This document shows positions 1 through 12,668 of a stretch of 64,000 bases of DNA, piece after piece. The DNA is from Lithospermum erythrorhizon (Eukaryota > Streptophyta > Magnoliopsida > Boraginales > Boraginaceae). The notes beneath the pieces were generated by a model. The model was not told the DNA's origin and did no database searches. It saw nothing but the letters and a program-made list of their open reading frames with translations. Position 1 is the stretch's first letter, and each line of letters opens with the position of its first letter. The translations under genes and the position numbers were made by a program. The stretch spans positions 17,340 through 81,339 of the forward strand of contig JADFUC010001430.1 of the NCBI GenBank assembly GCA_019722365.1, in the 5' to 3' direction.

Positions 1-1380
1 GCGGTTTCCTACTTCATCGTAAGGTCCTCTCTAGCTCCATTGGTTGTGACTCCAAAGATATGGGATTAAATGCAGGATATACTTCCTCAAACATGACACA
101 TGGAAGGCGTTATGAATTCTCAATTACGGTGCTTAGCGCTAAGCGATAGGCCACCGGACCAACTTTATCAAAAATCATCTGGGACCGATGCCATCGTGGA
201 CTAACTACTCTCTTCCCGAATCTCGATACACCTTCCAACGAGGATATTCTCAATAATACTTTATCACCAATTTCGAGCGTTAAATCCTGCGGCGGCGATA
301 CGCATACATCTTTTGTCTATCTTGCGCCTTGGCACAGATCTTGTTGTATCGATTTAATGCTCACGACCTTTCCACGACTCGAACCATATAATTTTACTGT
401 CTCCACTTCATTCAACAAAATTTGGAGTCCTATATTTCTGCCCGTTACAATGCCTCGAATGGTGCCATCTCGATGCGGCGACTGGAAGCTATTATTATAT
501 GCAAACTCCGTCTTAGGCAAATTAATCGTCAAATTTCGAAGAAGTTGCGACACAAGCCCGCCTTATCCTCCAATGTTTGAATTGTTCTCTTTAGTACTTG
601 TGTCCCAGTATGGATGAAATGATGTACTCAAATTGACTCTCGACATAGCTCACGAAACCCTTTCCAAAATCACGGAAATTGAATCTAGCATCTCAGTGAT
701 ACGATGGATACCGACACTCCATGCAATCGCATATGATCAACATACAATCTTATGTGGGACCGTGAGTCGATTTAATTAGTAAAGAAATAGGCGATTTCGG
801 CGGTCACACATCCACTACTTAAATATCACATTTCTTTCACCGTCGCAAAGGTCCAAAAATAAAATATCGTAATATGCTCCCGATCCATACGGAAGGAATA
901 AGGAAAGAGTTGCTTGTTGAATGTAGAATGTTCTATCTTCACCTATTGACAAGTCGGACATTTGGATACAAACTCTGATTTCCCTCTTCATGTTAAGCCA
1001 CCAATCTGGCTACTCTTGAAATTACATATACATGCTTTGTACCACCCGGGATGCATATTATATGGAAGCGTATGAGCTTAGATCCAAAATCTCCCTTTTA
1101 ACTTTTGTGAGTAAAGGCCTGAGAATAATCACCACATTGAAAGGGCTCACGTCCTCTCTCACCAAAATCCGATGCGCTTCCGGCTTTTCACTTCTTCAAT
1201 TATCTTCGCGAACTACCAAATGCTACATTGCCACTCGAGTATTCGATCAAGAAGAACAGAGTCGAACTCTTATTTGCGCCCGGTAAACCGCCATCGATTC
1301 CCACTCAAAATTAACACCAAGTTGCTTCATTTCATTCAATGACTCCTTAACCTTTCCCTTACGGTGGATGCAACCAAGCA
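1..1380 (-). pseudogene. Ty3/gypsy element A: integrase remnant
   Basis: Minus-strand integrase region of a chromovirus-type polyprotein, which would insert the cDNA copy into chromosomes. The piece at 317-553 keeps the motif EFAYNNSFQSPHRDG, an altered form of the family's EFAYNNSYHSSIGMAPFEALYG region. Positions 1-60 read in reverse match plus-strand 60,655-60,715, just before the chromodomain, so the element runs off the left edge of the window. Many small indels and stops break every frame. I infer a dead copy. Confidence 0.75.
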
Positions 1381-3150
1381 CCGCGTCGCCTTTCAGGATG
1401 ATCTTGTGGTAACGTCATAATCGCTAATAAACTCAATCCTTTTCTTGCCTCAAATTCAGATCTCTGCGTGGGAGGTATTTGACTTTTGTGATGATAAAAA
1501 TTTGGCAAGTCACACCATACAGATAATGCCTCCAAATCTTAAATGCGAACACAATAGCAGCTAGTTCCAAATCGTCGTCGGGTGAATTCTTACCATGATT
1601 TCTCAATTTATCCACGATCATAAGCTACTACCTTACCATGTTGCATTAGCACATCCCAATCCACGATGTGAAGCATCACGGCCTGCGACATAGCCATCCC
1701 CGTCACGGCGGAAGAGTCAATGCGGCGCGGTAGTCAATTTCTTTCAACTTCATTAAGCGGCCCATTCCGCGATCACTCACTCCAAACAAATGGAACTCCC
1801 TTCCTAGTCAACCTGGTCATGGGTGTTGCAATAATTGAAAAGTCCTGTATAAATCTCCGATAGTATCCCGCTAGACCCAGAAAACTTCTTATTTCAGTAA
1901 CACTCGTGGGTCGTTCCCAATTCATCACAGCTTCAACTTTTTGAGGATCAACACTTATACCTCTCACGAAATCACACTTGACTCGAGAAAGCTGCGGCTT
2001 CCACAACCAAATTCACACTTGAAACAATTCATTTTTTCTCAAAGTCTCGGCGCAATTCTCTCCGCCGCTACGAGAATATATCAAAATCGTCCAATAGACA
2101 CCACCACAAAATTTATCCAAGTAAAGAAGCGAGACACCCGATTCATAAGGTCACATAGCATTTGTAGGTGCATTCGTCAACCCAAACTGGCATCACAAAG
2201 CCGTAATTGCCCGTATCTTGTTCTAAATGCCGACTTTGATATATCATCTTCCTTAATCTCAATGATGATAACTTGACCTGAAGTCAATCTTAGAAAAGGC
2301 CGGGCATCCCTCGATTCATCAAGCGGATATGCAATCCACAGGCAATGGATCTCGATTCTTAATAGTTGCTTTGTTCGAAATTTGCCTATAATCGATACCT
2401 GACAGAGATCCATCATTCTTATTAACAAAATAACACAAGAGCACCCCCAATTGAACTACTTGGTCGAATGAATCCTTTATCCAACAGATTCTTGGAATGC
2501 GTCTTCAACTCCTTGACTCTGCGGAGCCATTCTATAGGTGCCATGAAATCGGGTAATTGCCGAGTAATTCTATGGAGAAACTCCACCTACAACAGGAGGA
2601 ATTAGGTGGCGACTCTTAGAAACACATGTCACTCTTTCAACGACATGCATAGTAGGTCAATCTCCTCACTTACTTGTACGACAACATGAGCAAGATAACT
2701 TGACACATCGATCTGACATCTTATGGGCAACTAAAGCGAGAATAGAGGCAAGGAAAATTTTCCTATCACAAAGGAAAAATCTTTAGATTTACCAGGACTA
2801 GATATTTGATCTTCTTAAGATGACAATCTATCCTTTGCAGAGTGTCTCCCCGACCAATCCATCCGGAATAAGATCAAAATCATTCATCTCAAAATTAGTA
2901 AATCTATCTCCAAATATTGATTTTCAATACTTATTGGGACAATTTCCTAAGTACATCATCGATCTTAACGGACTTCTGACGAGTTAGAATTAAGAAGTGG
3001 TATAGCAAAGAGTTTCTCGGGACATAGGAATATTTGAGGAAAATTTCAAAAGATATGAAAGAAAGAATGAGTAGCTCAAGGAATCCAAACAAAGAGCTTT
3101 GCTTCAACCCAAATTTGGAAGTACTGTTACCACTACGGAAATCCACGAGC
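1380..3150 (-). pseudogene. Ty3/gypsy element A: protease, reverse transcriptase and RNase H remnants
   Basis: Reverse transcriptase and RNase H copy the element RNA into DNA. The piece at 1773-2006 is the RT connection region with the chromovirus motif [18 protein letters not shown]. It encodes the same residues as the matching part of the plus-strand element at 58,471-59,061 over about 60 positions. Further down, 1433-1621 keeps [19 protein letters not shown] of RNase H. Near 2850-2900 the reversed sequence gives MNDFDLI, just after the protease. The flanking frames are broken by indels. The alternation of near-perfect and badly broken blocks is odd and is treated as a finding. Confidence 0.8.
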
Positions 3151-3249
3151 TTCTGGAGTAGCAGAAAATATCGACCCGACCGGTTCAGCACCACCACGAC
3201 TAGTCCCAGCAACATTACTACCCTGACTATTTCCAACTCCTCGTCCAGA

Positions 3250-4540
3250 GTTTCCTCTACCAGATCGACCTCCGCGACTTCATGATAACTCCTAACTTTC
3301 CATTTTGCACTAGAGTAAATGTGCTAGTACTTCCACCCGACACTTACTTTGTCTCTAGGAGGACAGTGCTGACAATGTGCCCTACGGCGACATGTCGATG
3401 TAGACATGACTCTGTTCCGGCATTCCACAGCTTTATGACCCGGTCTACCTGGCGGAAACACTCGATGATGCGCCTCCTTGATAGCCTCCTATGAGATCCT
3501 CCGGACAGACTAAAGACTGGGCATAGAAAGCGATGTGGTGCTAAATCGAGAATTAGTAGCTGGGGCATTAGGTGACTCACATGCTTGTTTGTCTTTACTT
3601 GATAGATATTTGGAACCCGAACTTGATTGACCGCTCATCAGAAGCATCTGTCTTCTCTTTTTCTCCCAGCCCAACGATACTCCGCCCGACTCCATCTCCC
3701 GTGAAGGCATCATTCAATAATTCATGAAAAGTTGCATAATTCTTGGTATGACAACTTTGGTCTTGGATACTCCCAGCCATTCCATCCCACTAAATCTCTA
3801 GATCTCTTCATTTCGCTAGCATTTACCTTTGAAGTAGGCGGCATAGATTCTTTGAATCTTTTTCATAGTCATTTACATTTACGTCCCCGCGGTAAAATTT
3901 GGATCGACTCTCTTTCCCAAAGGCGACATGTGCGCTCATAGCTCTCTCGAAGCAGGTGTTACAAACTGATCCCATTACCACGTTAATGCGTCAGCCGCCA
4001 CCAAGATGCGTACATTTCCCCTTTAATCTGAGCTCCACCATGTAATGCGTAAAAGGCTGCCGAATGTGGTCCTCGACTCCACTGATAACTCCCATAGGCT
4101 CAATATGCTCTCCCGAGTCTCGAATGAACTCCTAATACGAATAGGGAGAATCGGCTCCGGCAAACATTGGCGGGTCAGCTTCGAGGAAACGGTTAAATAA
4201 CACTGCGCAGCTCCAGCACCACTACTGCGGCCGGTACTCCCCGGGTATCTCAGTAATCACAAAATTTACCCCAAAATCTTGTGGTCCCAGCTAGGCTCAA
4301 ATCGGCTTTCTGATATTATCCACATTTTACGCATCTTTGGCTTTTCAGCTCCTACCATTGCACCTCTTTTCTTGGCGAAACAGACCTCGTGAGTGGCATC
4401 ACCGATAGTCTGATCGAACAAAAGAGAGTGCAAGATTAGACTCCACTAGAAGAAGAGTCAAACCTGAGGCAATTTCCAACAAGCTATGGCTTCAAACACA
4501 TGCGCCTGAGAGCCATACAAAGACCACGAGCACCCAGGCT
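3250..4540 (-). pseudogene. Ty3/gypsy element A: gag remnant
   Basis: Gag forms the particle that packages retrotransposon RNA. Reading the minus strand, 3595-3780 carries NYATFHELLNDAF, equivalent to NYTTFHELVNDAL in the plus-strand gag at 56,775-56,990. Around 3400-3460 a degraded CCHC zinc knuckle can be read across two frames (C-F-R-x then GRPGHKAVEC). A Gly/Arg/Ser-rich stretch follows toward 3,180. There is no open frame across the domain. It begins just after LTR A and its primer-binding site, as expected for gag. Confidence 0.7.
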
Positions 4541-4552
4541 CACGATGCAAAA
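4533..4552 (-). other. Degenerate primer-binding site of element A
   Basis: On the minus strand, directly after the LTR end (tataatttt), the bases gcatcgtgagcctgggtg align with the initiator-Met tRNA type primer site TGGTATCAGAGCCAGGTT. Several substitutions would weaken priming. The better-kept equivalent is at 56,042. Its position, with LTR on one side and gag on the other, supports the call. Confidence 0.5.
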
Positions 4553-6865
4553 TTATAGCAGCCGGCTTCCAGGTCGGTAAGGTTAAGATCGTCAACAACA
4601 TGCAATAGAGTCATAGGTCGATGGATCTGTATGCCGTTTACGTATTAATAATAAAATGCTAACGGTGTCGTGGTGAGTAACCACTGTGATCAAAATAACA
4701 TATCAACAATAAAGACATTGATCATACGAAATATACAACCAACGATTACCCAACTTAGTATTCCTGATACATCATAATAATGGTAAGGTCACACAGGCCC
4801 ATAATATACATAAAGAGTTCTATGACATAACATGAGGAAAGACCCCAGAAAGACTCCACGAGGGACTTCCTATGCCACCACCGGCTCACCTCGCTCTAAA
4901 TCTGCCGAGAACTTGTCAATGTAGCTTCGGCGACCTCGACGATCAAATCCACAGAAACCTAGGCATAAAAGCATCGCCCAAAGAGAATAGAGTAATTTGT
5001 GAAGCTTAGTGAATACATAAACCACGGATATCCAAACATATATAATCATAATTATATACAAAAGCATATGCATAACATTAAACAGACTAGTCATAGCCAT
5101 CAACATCACACGATCGAATGAGCAACACAACGATAAAGGTTAGTCGACCAAAATGTACATATAAAACCTCCGTCCATGATCACCGTCCGCTGGCAGCCTA
5201 CGCATCGCCCCACACGCATATATATACATCTGATCCTCCCGACCCGACTACTCGCTCGTGCCTCGCCAAACCTCTAGAATGGCCTGGTACTCCGCAGAGA
5301 AATATACATATCACGCCAAACCTCGGTCGACTACTCACATAATGTACATATACACATATCATTCCTTTAAAATCATCTTGCAAAAGATACACTTTCAACC
5401 ACATACAATGATACGACCGCGCCAAAACAATCACATACATTGCGTGGTATAATCACAACAATTACCACAATCTCACCGCATCGGTCTCAATAACAAAATC
5501 TCATAACATAATATGCATCTGAATATAGTCATAACAAACATCTCTTTGAATATATAATCATAGTATATATGAAAGGTTCCTATCGTAGAGATTTTCTCAC
5601 CTCGGTCAAGCAACTAGAATATATCTAGGTGGTCCGTGCTAGGTCCGGGCGCTAGCTCTATCCAGAAACAATTATATACATTATTTACTTCCTTTATTAA
5701 TAACATCATCTTACACTTATTAAATCTCAATTAAAGATTAAATGTAAACCGACAACCACAGTATAAAGTCTAGTCACAGACAAAGTATAGAATTATTGAT
5801 ATACTCGCCAAGAATATAATTTCTCCCATAAATCACGATTATTACCGCAGCGCCTCATAATTGACAGAATACCATCGCAAATTATTAAAACACCAAACTA
5901 TTAAAACCTCTAAAATTCTAACTTTTATCAACATTCTAATTTCCCAACAACAACTCTTTGGAATTGGAGCGATTTCCATAGCGTGTCTTACTGACTAATA
6001 AAATGACAAAATTTCAACCATTTCAATTCTCCATTTTTTTGGCGTCATCCCTACCTCAACCGTAACACTTTAATCAAATTCTAATCGGTCAACCAAATTT
6101 CTGACTAATTAATCCATTATAATCAATCTTTAATTCCAAAAACCCCAATTACTACTCAACTTGGAATAACTAACTCAACAAATCCTCTACCAATCAACAT
6201 CAAAACATCCAGCTTATATTTCAAAACAATATATTAAAGTCCACCTTATCGCCTTACAAATTTAAAAGAAACTTAAAAAAAGTCAACTAAAGTCAATAAC
6301 CCAATCGATACATTTCAACTAAAATCAATTATAATCACTACCAATCACATATTTCAAAGGCAGGGATCTTTAATTTCAAACTTTAAAACTCAATTCCTGA
6401 AAGTCGACAAAATTAAAACTTACAAAATCTTGAAAATATCACCAAAGTTTCCAACTTCTTTTACCTTGATGTGTAGAAGATGATGAGGAAGATGAAAATC
6501 GACTTTTAATTGTCTTGACGCAAAGAATTGGAAGAATTGAAAGAAAAATTTTCGGGGGGAGAAAGTCGAGTTCGGCCTTCACATAGAGGAAAAGGGTTGA
6601 TGGTTTTGGATAATGATCAAGAATAGTTGAGTGGAGGTAGGTGGAAGATACTTAAGATGAGTCTCGTTTGGTTCTGATTTTTCACTTCTCTCTTACCGGT
6701 TTAACAACGACTTCGGACACGTTTTAAATTTATTTCTATATAAAATAGAATTATCACCAACTATATTATTATTATTAAAACTAATTTTTAATTCTACCTC
6801 AAACACTCAATCGGAACTAGAATAATATAGTAAAATAATAGTTACTCACGAGACGGGTTATTTCA
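4553..6865 (-). repeat. LTR A, family 1, shared between two Ty3/gypsy elements
   Basis: This 2.3-kb LTR begins on the minus strand with TGAAATAACCCGTCTCG at 6865 and ends beside the degenerate primer site at 4552. It is the same family as the plus-strand LTR at 60,992-63,404. It is preceded by a polypurine tract and pol tail, as a 3' LTR should be, and followed by PBS and gag, as a 5' LTR should be. It therefore joins two internal regions. Short overlapping open frames inside it (4870-5452) are not genes. Confidence 0.8.
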
Positions 6866-7130
6866 ATCACCCACCTAATAAAAATTTAGTCCTCAGAATT
6901 TTTCAGCGCTTTCTGGCCGTTTTCAAATCACTTATCCGATATTTTAACATCTCGTCATTAGCTCTTAAACTAGGTATCACATAAGTTATCACATTACTCA
7001 ATCATAACTTTCTCATCATAATATTCCATGTTAACACATATTATAGCACAAAGTTGGAAGCCCAGCAATATTTAGAAAGATCGCGGATGTTAAAACTTCG
7101 GCAATGTCCTCTACGTTCCCACGTAGCTTA
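6866..7130 (-). pseudogene. Chromodomain tail, 3' untranslated region and polypurine tract of element B
   Basis: Read on the minus strand, this starts with aagctacgtgggaacg, which matches plus-strand 60,798-60,812 in the chromodomain (codons for EATWERE). It continues through the same 3' untranslated text (aactttgtgctataatatgtg) and the conserved element end (taaatttttattaggtggg) directly before LTR A. It is the missing end of the pol that stops at 9,356; LTR B separates the two parts. Confidence 0.75.
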
Positions 7131-9355
7131 CGTAACGACCTACCACTAAGTCGGCTGCTGAGGTTAAGATCATTAACAACTGTACACGAGTCCTGTCGAT
7201 GGATACAATAACAAATATGACCCTGTGACATTAACAAAACAAACTCTACATTCATTAAGTGGTGTTCCAACAGCATCCAACAAAATAACAGACAACTTGG
7301 GTAAATCCACTTTGAATAATACAAACCAAGGATATACAAGAAATGAAAAGAAGCTGAGGGAAGGCATGACAACCCAGCCCATAATACTCTTCCTTCTGAA
7401 GTCTAAAGCCATACAAATCTCGACCCACAAGGGAATGGTGAGGCTTCTATGCCACACTTTCACCTATGATCTCCACGCGGCTCAGTAAAAGCAGATCTCA
7501 ACCGCCTCAACGTCGCTCCGAGAGACCTGGAAAGGCATAAAAGCATACTTACCAAAGGCAAAAGTCGAGTTATTAAAAATTTGAGTGAATACAAATACCA
7601 CAGACTTGATCCCATATATATATTCGTACTTATATATATAACATATGCACATACATTAACGAGGCTACAATGAATGCTTGTCCCTATCACATAGAATCCT
7701 CTACCATGATGTTACATACCTTTACAATGCACATGAGCCTACAACCATAAATAACGCATATTCATTTAGGAAGCTTGATCTCGACACCTGAGGCGTCAAA
7801 TGAGGAATCGCTTTCAACGAAATAGTAAACAAATAGAGAATCACCTCTAATACACATGAGGAATCCGCTCAAATAGCCATATGAGGAAATCCACCTCCAA
7901 ATAATCAGATGGGGCCTCCACCTCCATCCCTTCCGACCCGAGGCTACACCCCTCAATGTGCATATCACACAGGCCTCCGGTCGGGGTCACCACCGCTCAT
8001 AAATAACTTGCTAAAGCAATCAAAACACTTACACACACTTTTGACCACACACAGGCACACAGCCACACCACGAGGCACAAGTACACACCGCACACGTGGC
8101 ATACCCACAATCTCATAACATGAATCATATTCCACCATTATCCATGTAAATCATAATACTAATATCTCGTGATATGAATCCTCTCAATTATTTCATAATA
8201 TGAATCATAAATCACAATTTCACATAATATCAGTCATAATCACACAATACACATATCAGAATAATCCCAAGACAACTTTTATGCAAAATATATAACATAA
8301 TATATGAAGGGTTCATGCATTGAGATTTGTACTCACCGAGCTCAAAAGGCGCTGATGTGATAACAGGCGGTCCTGGAGTGCTAAATCCAGGCTCAACTCA
8401 TTCAAAAGAAATTATACATTTATAACACATTCCATTAGAATAACCTCTCTTAACATTTATATATAAACTTCCCAGAAGCGTTATACAAATCTGTGATGTC
8501 AAATTCTTCTCTTAGCAATCATCCTATCCCCAAGATTGGTATACACTTCTAAAATTCAATATTCGGTCATCACCTTATTACCCCAACAATAACACTTAAT
8601 CACATTCTAATCAATCCAACCATCAATTGACAACTAATTAAACCATTAAATACAACCTCCAATTGAACACTAAATACTATAAGAACTTTCCCGAAACTTT
8701 CTCAGTTTCAATCTCTATCTATCCACATCAAATAATAATTGTATTCCCCATGCTATATTAAAGTCACTCTAACCTCATATTACAATTTAGAGTTAATTTA
8801 AGAAAAAGTCAACAAATGTCAACCCTCGCTAAACTTAGATAATGTTCCATACCATAATAAAGTCAAGATCCCCTAAAATCAACCCAAAACTCAGACAAAA
8901 AGTTAACTCAAGCCTTAAATGATGAGATTTGAAGATTAAAAAGCTTACCTATGATAATCTCGAGATGGGAACATAAAATTTGAGATTTGGATCCAGTATC
9001 ACCAAGAAAATGAAAAAAAAAAATCAAGGTTGGAGTAGTATGGTGGTTCGGCCACCTTAGGGAGAAGAAGAGGGATTTTTGTTTTTTTTATGTGAAAGTT
9101 GAAGAAATAAGTTAGTGGTGGTAGGTAGGATATTTAAGGGAAGTTTAGGTTTCGTTTGGTTCGCAATTTTGCTTCTCTTCTCGGTTTAACAACCTAATTC
9201 GAACACGAGTCAAATTAAATTTTTAGTATAAAATATATTATCGTTTAACCCGTATTATCATTATTCGATTTCAAATTTTAACTTTAACATAAAACACTCA
9301 ACGGGCAACTAAAATCATATAAAAAAATACTTATCTGCAGGCGAGGGTTATTTGA
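7131..9355 (-). repeat. LTR B, family 1 solo LTR inserted in a chromodomain
   Basis: A 2.2-kb LTR on the minus strand, from TCAAATAACCC (9355, an altered TGAAATAACCC) to ggtcgttacg (7131), the usual family end. No internal region is attached. The sequence on its upstream side stops at gaggaagt and the downstream side resumes with taagctacg, while the uninterrupted relative reads gaggaagctacg. This points to insertion with a short, now imperfect target duplication (aagt/aagc), followed by recombination between the two LTRs of the inserted copy. Confidence 0.75.
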
Positions 9356-11400
9356 CTTCCTCATTCGTTGGTTTTAAGCCCTGACACCTTCTTAAACCAG
9401 CAGAACTTTTATTTGTAACACTTTTCTTTTCGATCAAGAATTTTCACCGGTTTCTCTTTATCATTAAGGTCGCACTCTCCCAGCTCCGTTGGTTTGTGAC
9501 TCAGATATGCAAGGATTAAATGGGATATACTTCCTCAAACATGACATATGAGCGTTATGAATTCTCTCCAGTGCAGAGCAACGCTAACTTGACCACGGAC
9601 CAACTCATCCAAAATCTCATACGGACGATATATAGAGTGGACTCAGCTCCCTCTCTTCCCGAATCTCGATACTTCACTTGGGGATATTCTCAAGAATACT
9701 TTATATGTCACTTTTCGAGCGTTAAATCTGCGGCGATGCGTATCTTTTTGTCCTTGCGCTTCACTTTCGGTCTTTGTTGCATCAATTTTATTCTTTCCGA
9801 CACTTTCCGCCCATCCGAACCGTATACTTTTCTATCTCGCCGTTCCAACAGGCAGTCCTGCATTTCACTTGCCCGTACAATGCCTCAATGCATCTCAATC
9901 TGGCATGGAAGCTATTATTATATGAAACTCCATCTTAGGCAATTCATCATCCAAATTTCCGGAAAAGTTCAACCTGCGAAGCCCATGACATCCTCGATGT
10001 TTGAATTGTTCTCTTATTTGCGCAAGCAAACGCCATCAACTCCCGATCAAAAATTAACACCAAGTTGCTTCATTTCATTATTGGCTCATAACCTTTCCAC
10101 TACGGCTTGTCATGGCCGCGTTACTTTCGAGATGATACCAGTAAACATCATAATCGCTAATAAACTCCATCCACCTTCGTTGCCTCAGATTCAGATCTCT
10201 CTGCGTCGGGAGGTATTTCAAACTCTTGTGATCAGTAAAAATTTGGCAAGTCACACCATACAAATAATGCCTCCAAATCTTAAGTGCGAACACAATTGCA
10301 GCTAGTTCCAAATCGTGCGTCGGGTAATTCTTCTCATATTTCTCCCGGCTACAAAATCATGTTACTACTACCGTATTTGCATTGCTTGCATCTGACCTCG
10401 ATGTGAAGCATCACCATACACAACATAGCCGTCCATGCGGCGGAAGAGACAATCTTTAGCGCGGTAGTCATTATGACTCATTAAAGCAACATTCACAATC
10501 ACTCTTTCAAACAAATGGAACTCCACACTTCCTAATCCCGACTGATCATGGGTGTTGCAATAATTGAAAAGTCTGTATAAATCTCCGATAGTATCCCGTT
10601 AGACCCGAGAAAACTTCTTATTCGGTAACTTTTCGTGGGTACGTTCCCAATTTATCAGCTTCAACTTTTTGAGGACCCGGCTTGTTGCCACCCTCTCACA
10701 GGAAATCACATGACTCAGCTATGACTTCCCGACCAAAATTCACACTTGGAAAATTTAGCATACAATTCATTTTCCTCAGAAGTCTGAAACCTGATTGAAG
10801 TGTTCTTCTTCATGCTTTCCCTCACTACCAGAATATATCAAAATGTTGTCAATGAACACCACCACAAATTTATCAAGTAAGGCGGAACACAGGATTCTTA
10901 AGGTCCATAAGCATGGCTGCGGGTGCATTCTTGACCCAAATGGCATCACCAAAAACTCGCTAGTGCCCATATCTTGTTCTAATCTTGGATTTCGATATAT
11001 CATCTTCCTTAATCTCGTGATAACTTGACCTCAAGTCAATCTTAGAAAATACCGGGCATCCCTCAATTCATCAAAGCGAGATCCTTCAATCCTGACAGCG
11101 GATATCGTTCTTAATGGTTACTTTGTTCGGTGCCTATAATCGATACACAACCTTGCATCCGTCCTTCTTCTTAACAAATAACACAGAGCACCCAGGTGAA
11201 CTACTTGATCGAATGAATCCCTTGCTCCTTAATTCTTGGAATTGCATCCCCGACTCCTTGACTCTGGGGAGCCATTCTATAAGGTGCCGCCAAAATCGAA
11301 TAGTACCACGAGAAATACGTCTCTTGGTTTACATCTACAGCCACGTGCTCCATGTAATAAAGGGTAGGCGTTGGCCCATTTTCGGACCATACCGAATTAC
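9356..11400 (-). pseudogene. Ty3/gypsy element B: RT, RNase H, integrase and start of chromodomain, broken
   Basis: Minus-strand pol remnant. At 10,776-11,003 the reverse transcriptase core is readable: FLVMPFG, then [17 protein letters not shown]. The catalytic motif is usually F-I-D-D, so the second aspartate is Asn here. At 10,078-10,311 RNase H reads [19 protein letters not shown] and later [20 protein letters not shown]. Toward 9,356 the reversed sequence carries the codons for KPVKILDRK of the chromodomain start. Stops and indels separate the pieces. The 261-residue plus-strand open frame across 9520-10,305 is antisense to this and is not a gene. Confidence 0.8.
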
Positions 11401-11960
11401 CTAACCAACCTTTATTGAAATGCCGTCAATTTTAAATCGCCACCCACTTTTGACCAACCAACGGCCAGAGAATCCGTCATATATGGATGTGTTACGCCCC
11501 CAAAGCATTGCTAATGTTAACCATTGGCAAGTGCCGTACCGTTTTTTCATTGCCTTGAAGCGAATACGAATGCATACTATACGCTTGTTTCCACAGGAAA
11601 CCGTAGCAATATCCACCTTACCGAGGCGCCGGGATTAGTTGCACCGTCTATGCGACATTTTTTTAAATACGCGGTTTTACTCATGCGATCTTTTAATACT
11701 AGTACGGCTTTATCTCAGCCCAAATGGAAATATCTACAGAAACAACACGGTTTTCATTTAGCAATTATCAAGGAATTCTTGGATTTTCGAGGATCTGCTT
11801 TAGTGGTTGAGTGCATTAATCACATTATGACACCAATTTGATTGTGTTATGAAAGCTGGCTTCGGGCCACCACTATTAAGGCAAACAGCAGCTTTTCCGT
11901 CAAGGGGTACCATATTCCGGCCCCTCTCATGACTCGGGTGACGTAGTATACATACCGCTA
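11400..11960. other. Unrecognised segment with an open frame on each strand
   Basis: This stretch does not match the element pol that ends near 11,400. The longest frame is plus 11,524-11,841 (105 codons), overlapped by plus 11,420-11,638 and minus 11,401-11,616. Its base composition is more balanced than the AT-rich DNA to the right. I see no known motif, signal peptide or splice pattern. It could be a captured gene fragment, part of another transposon, or chance. Confidence 0.3.
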
Positions 11961-12660
11961 GACCTTTTTTTAATTTTCATCTGTTTAACTTAAAGTTAAT
12001 TATTTTTCCAAAATGTAGAAATATAATTATTACTATTGAACAAACTATTACGTGATTAAGCTAGATTATAATACATGCACTCTAACATAAAATTTATGTT
12101 TTATCCACTTAATTCGGTGTGATGCAAGCTTTTTGTAGAAGTAATATGAGTTGATATTAAATAAATAGCGGACATTAGAGTATGAAAGGGAGAGAATATT
12201 TATTATTCTATTTATTTTGTTTTCAAAATAAATAGTAAAATTTTATTATAAAAATAATTAGTGAGGTGATTGCCCCTCCAACCCTTATTAGTTCCACTTC
12301 CACCAGTGCTTCCTCCAGGTGCTTCATTTGTAGTCATAGCATTTCCACAGCCTTAAATATTATGATTTGTATAATGTATAAATCACATTATATTTAATGA
12401 AATATATGAATATTTAAATTTTTGTAGGTGATTCGATTTACAATTTAGGATACAAGCATAAAACTCAAATAGGCTGATTTTGAAATTATTTTTTAATCTT
12501 ACTCGTTTTAAACAATTCTTCCAAATCGATTGAAATTATTGTGATTCGAATGGTACACTAGTACTTCGTTTCGTTGTTTGTTTTAAAGATGTGTCCATCA
12601 TTAACTAAAGGTGTGAAATAGAGGCTACATTACAGTTCTATGTTGACGGCAGCGCAAGTA
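11961..12660. other. AT-rich intergenic DNA
   Basis: No coding signal. Contains AT-rich runs and no repeat that I could link to the LTR families elsewhere in the window. Confidence 0.5.
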
Positions 12661-12668
12661 TTTCAACA

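Noticed and set aside
9520..10305. 261-codon plus-strand open frame, the longest in the left third
   Set aside because: It lies antisense to RNase H and integrase motifs of element B on the minus strand and has no domain of its own.
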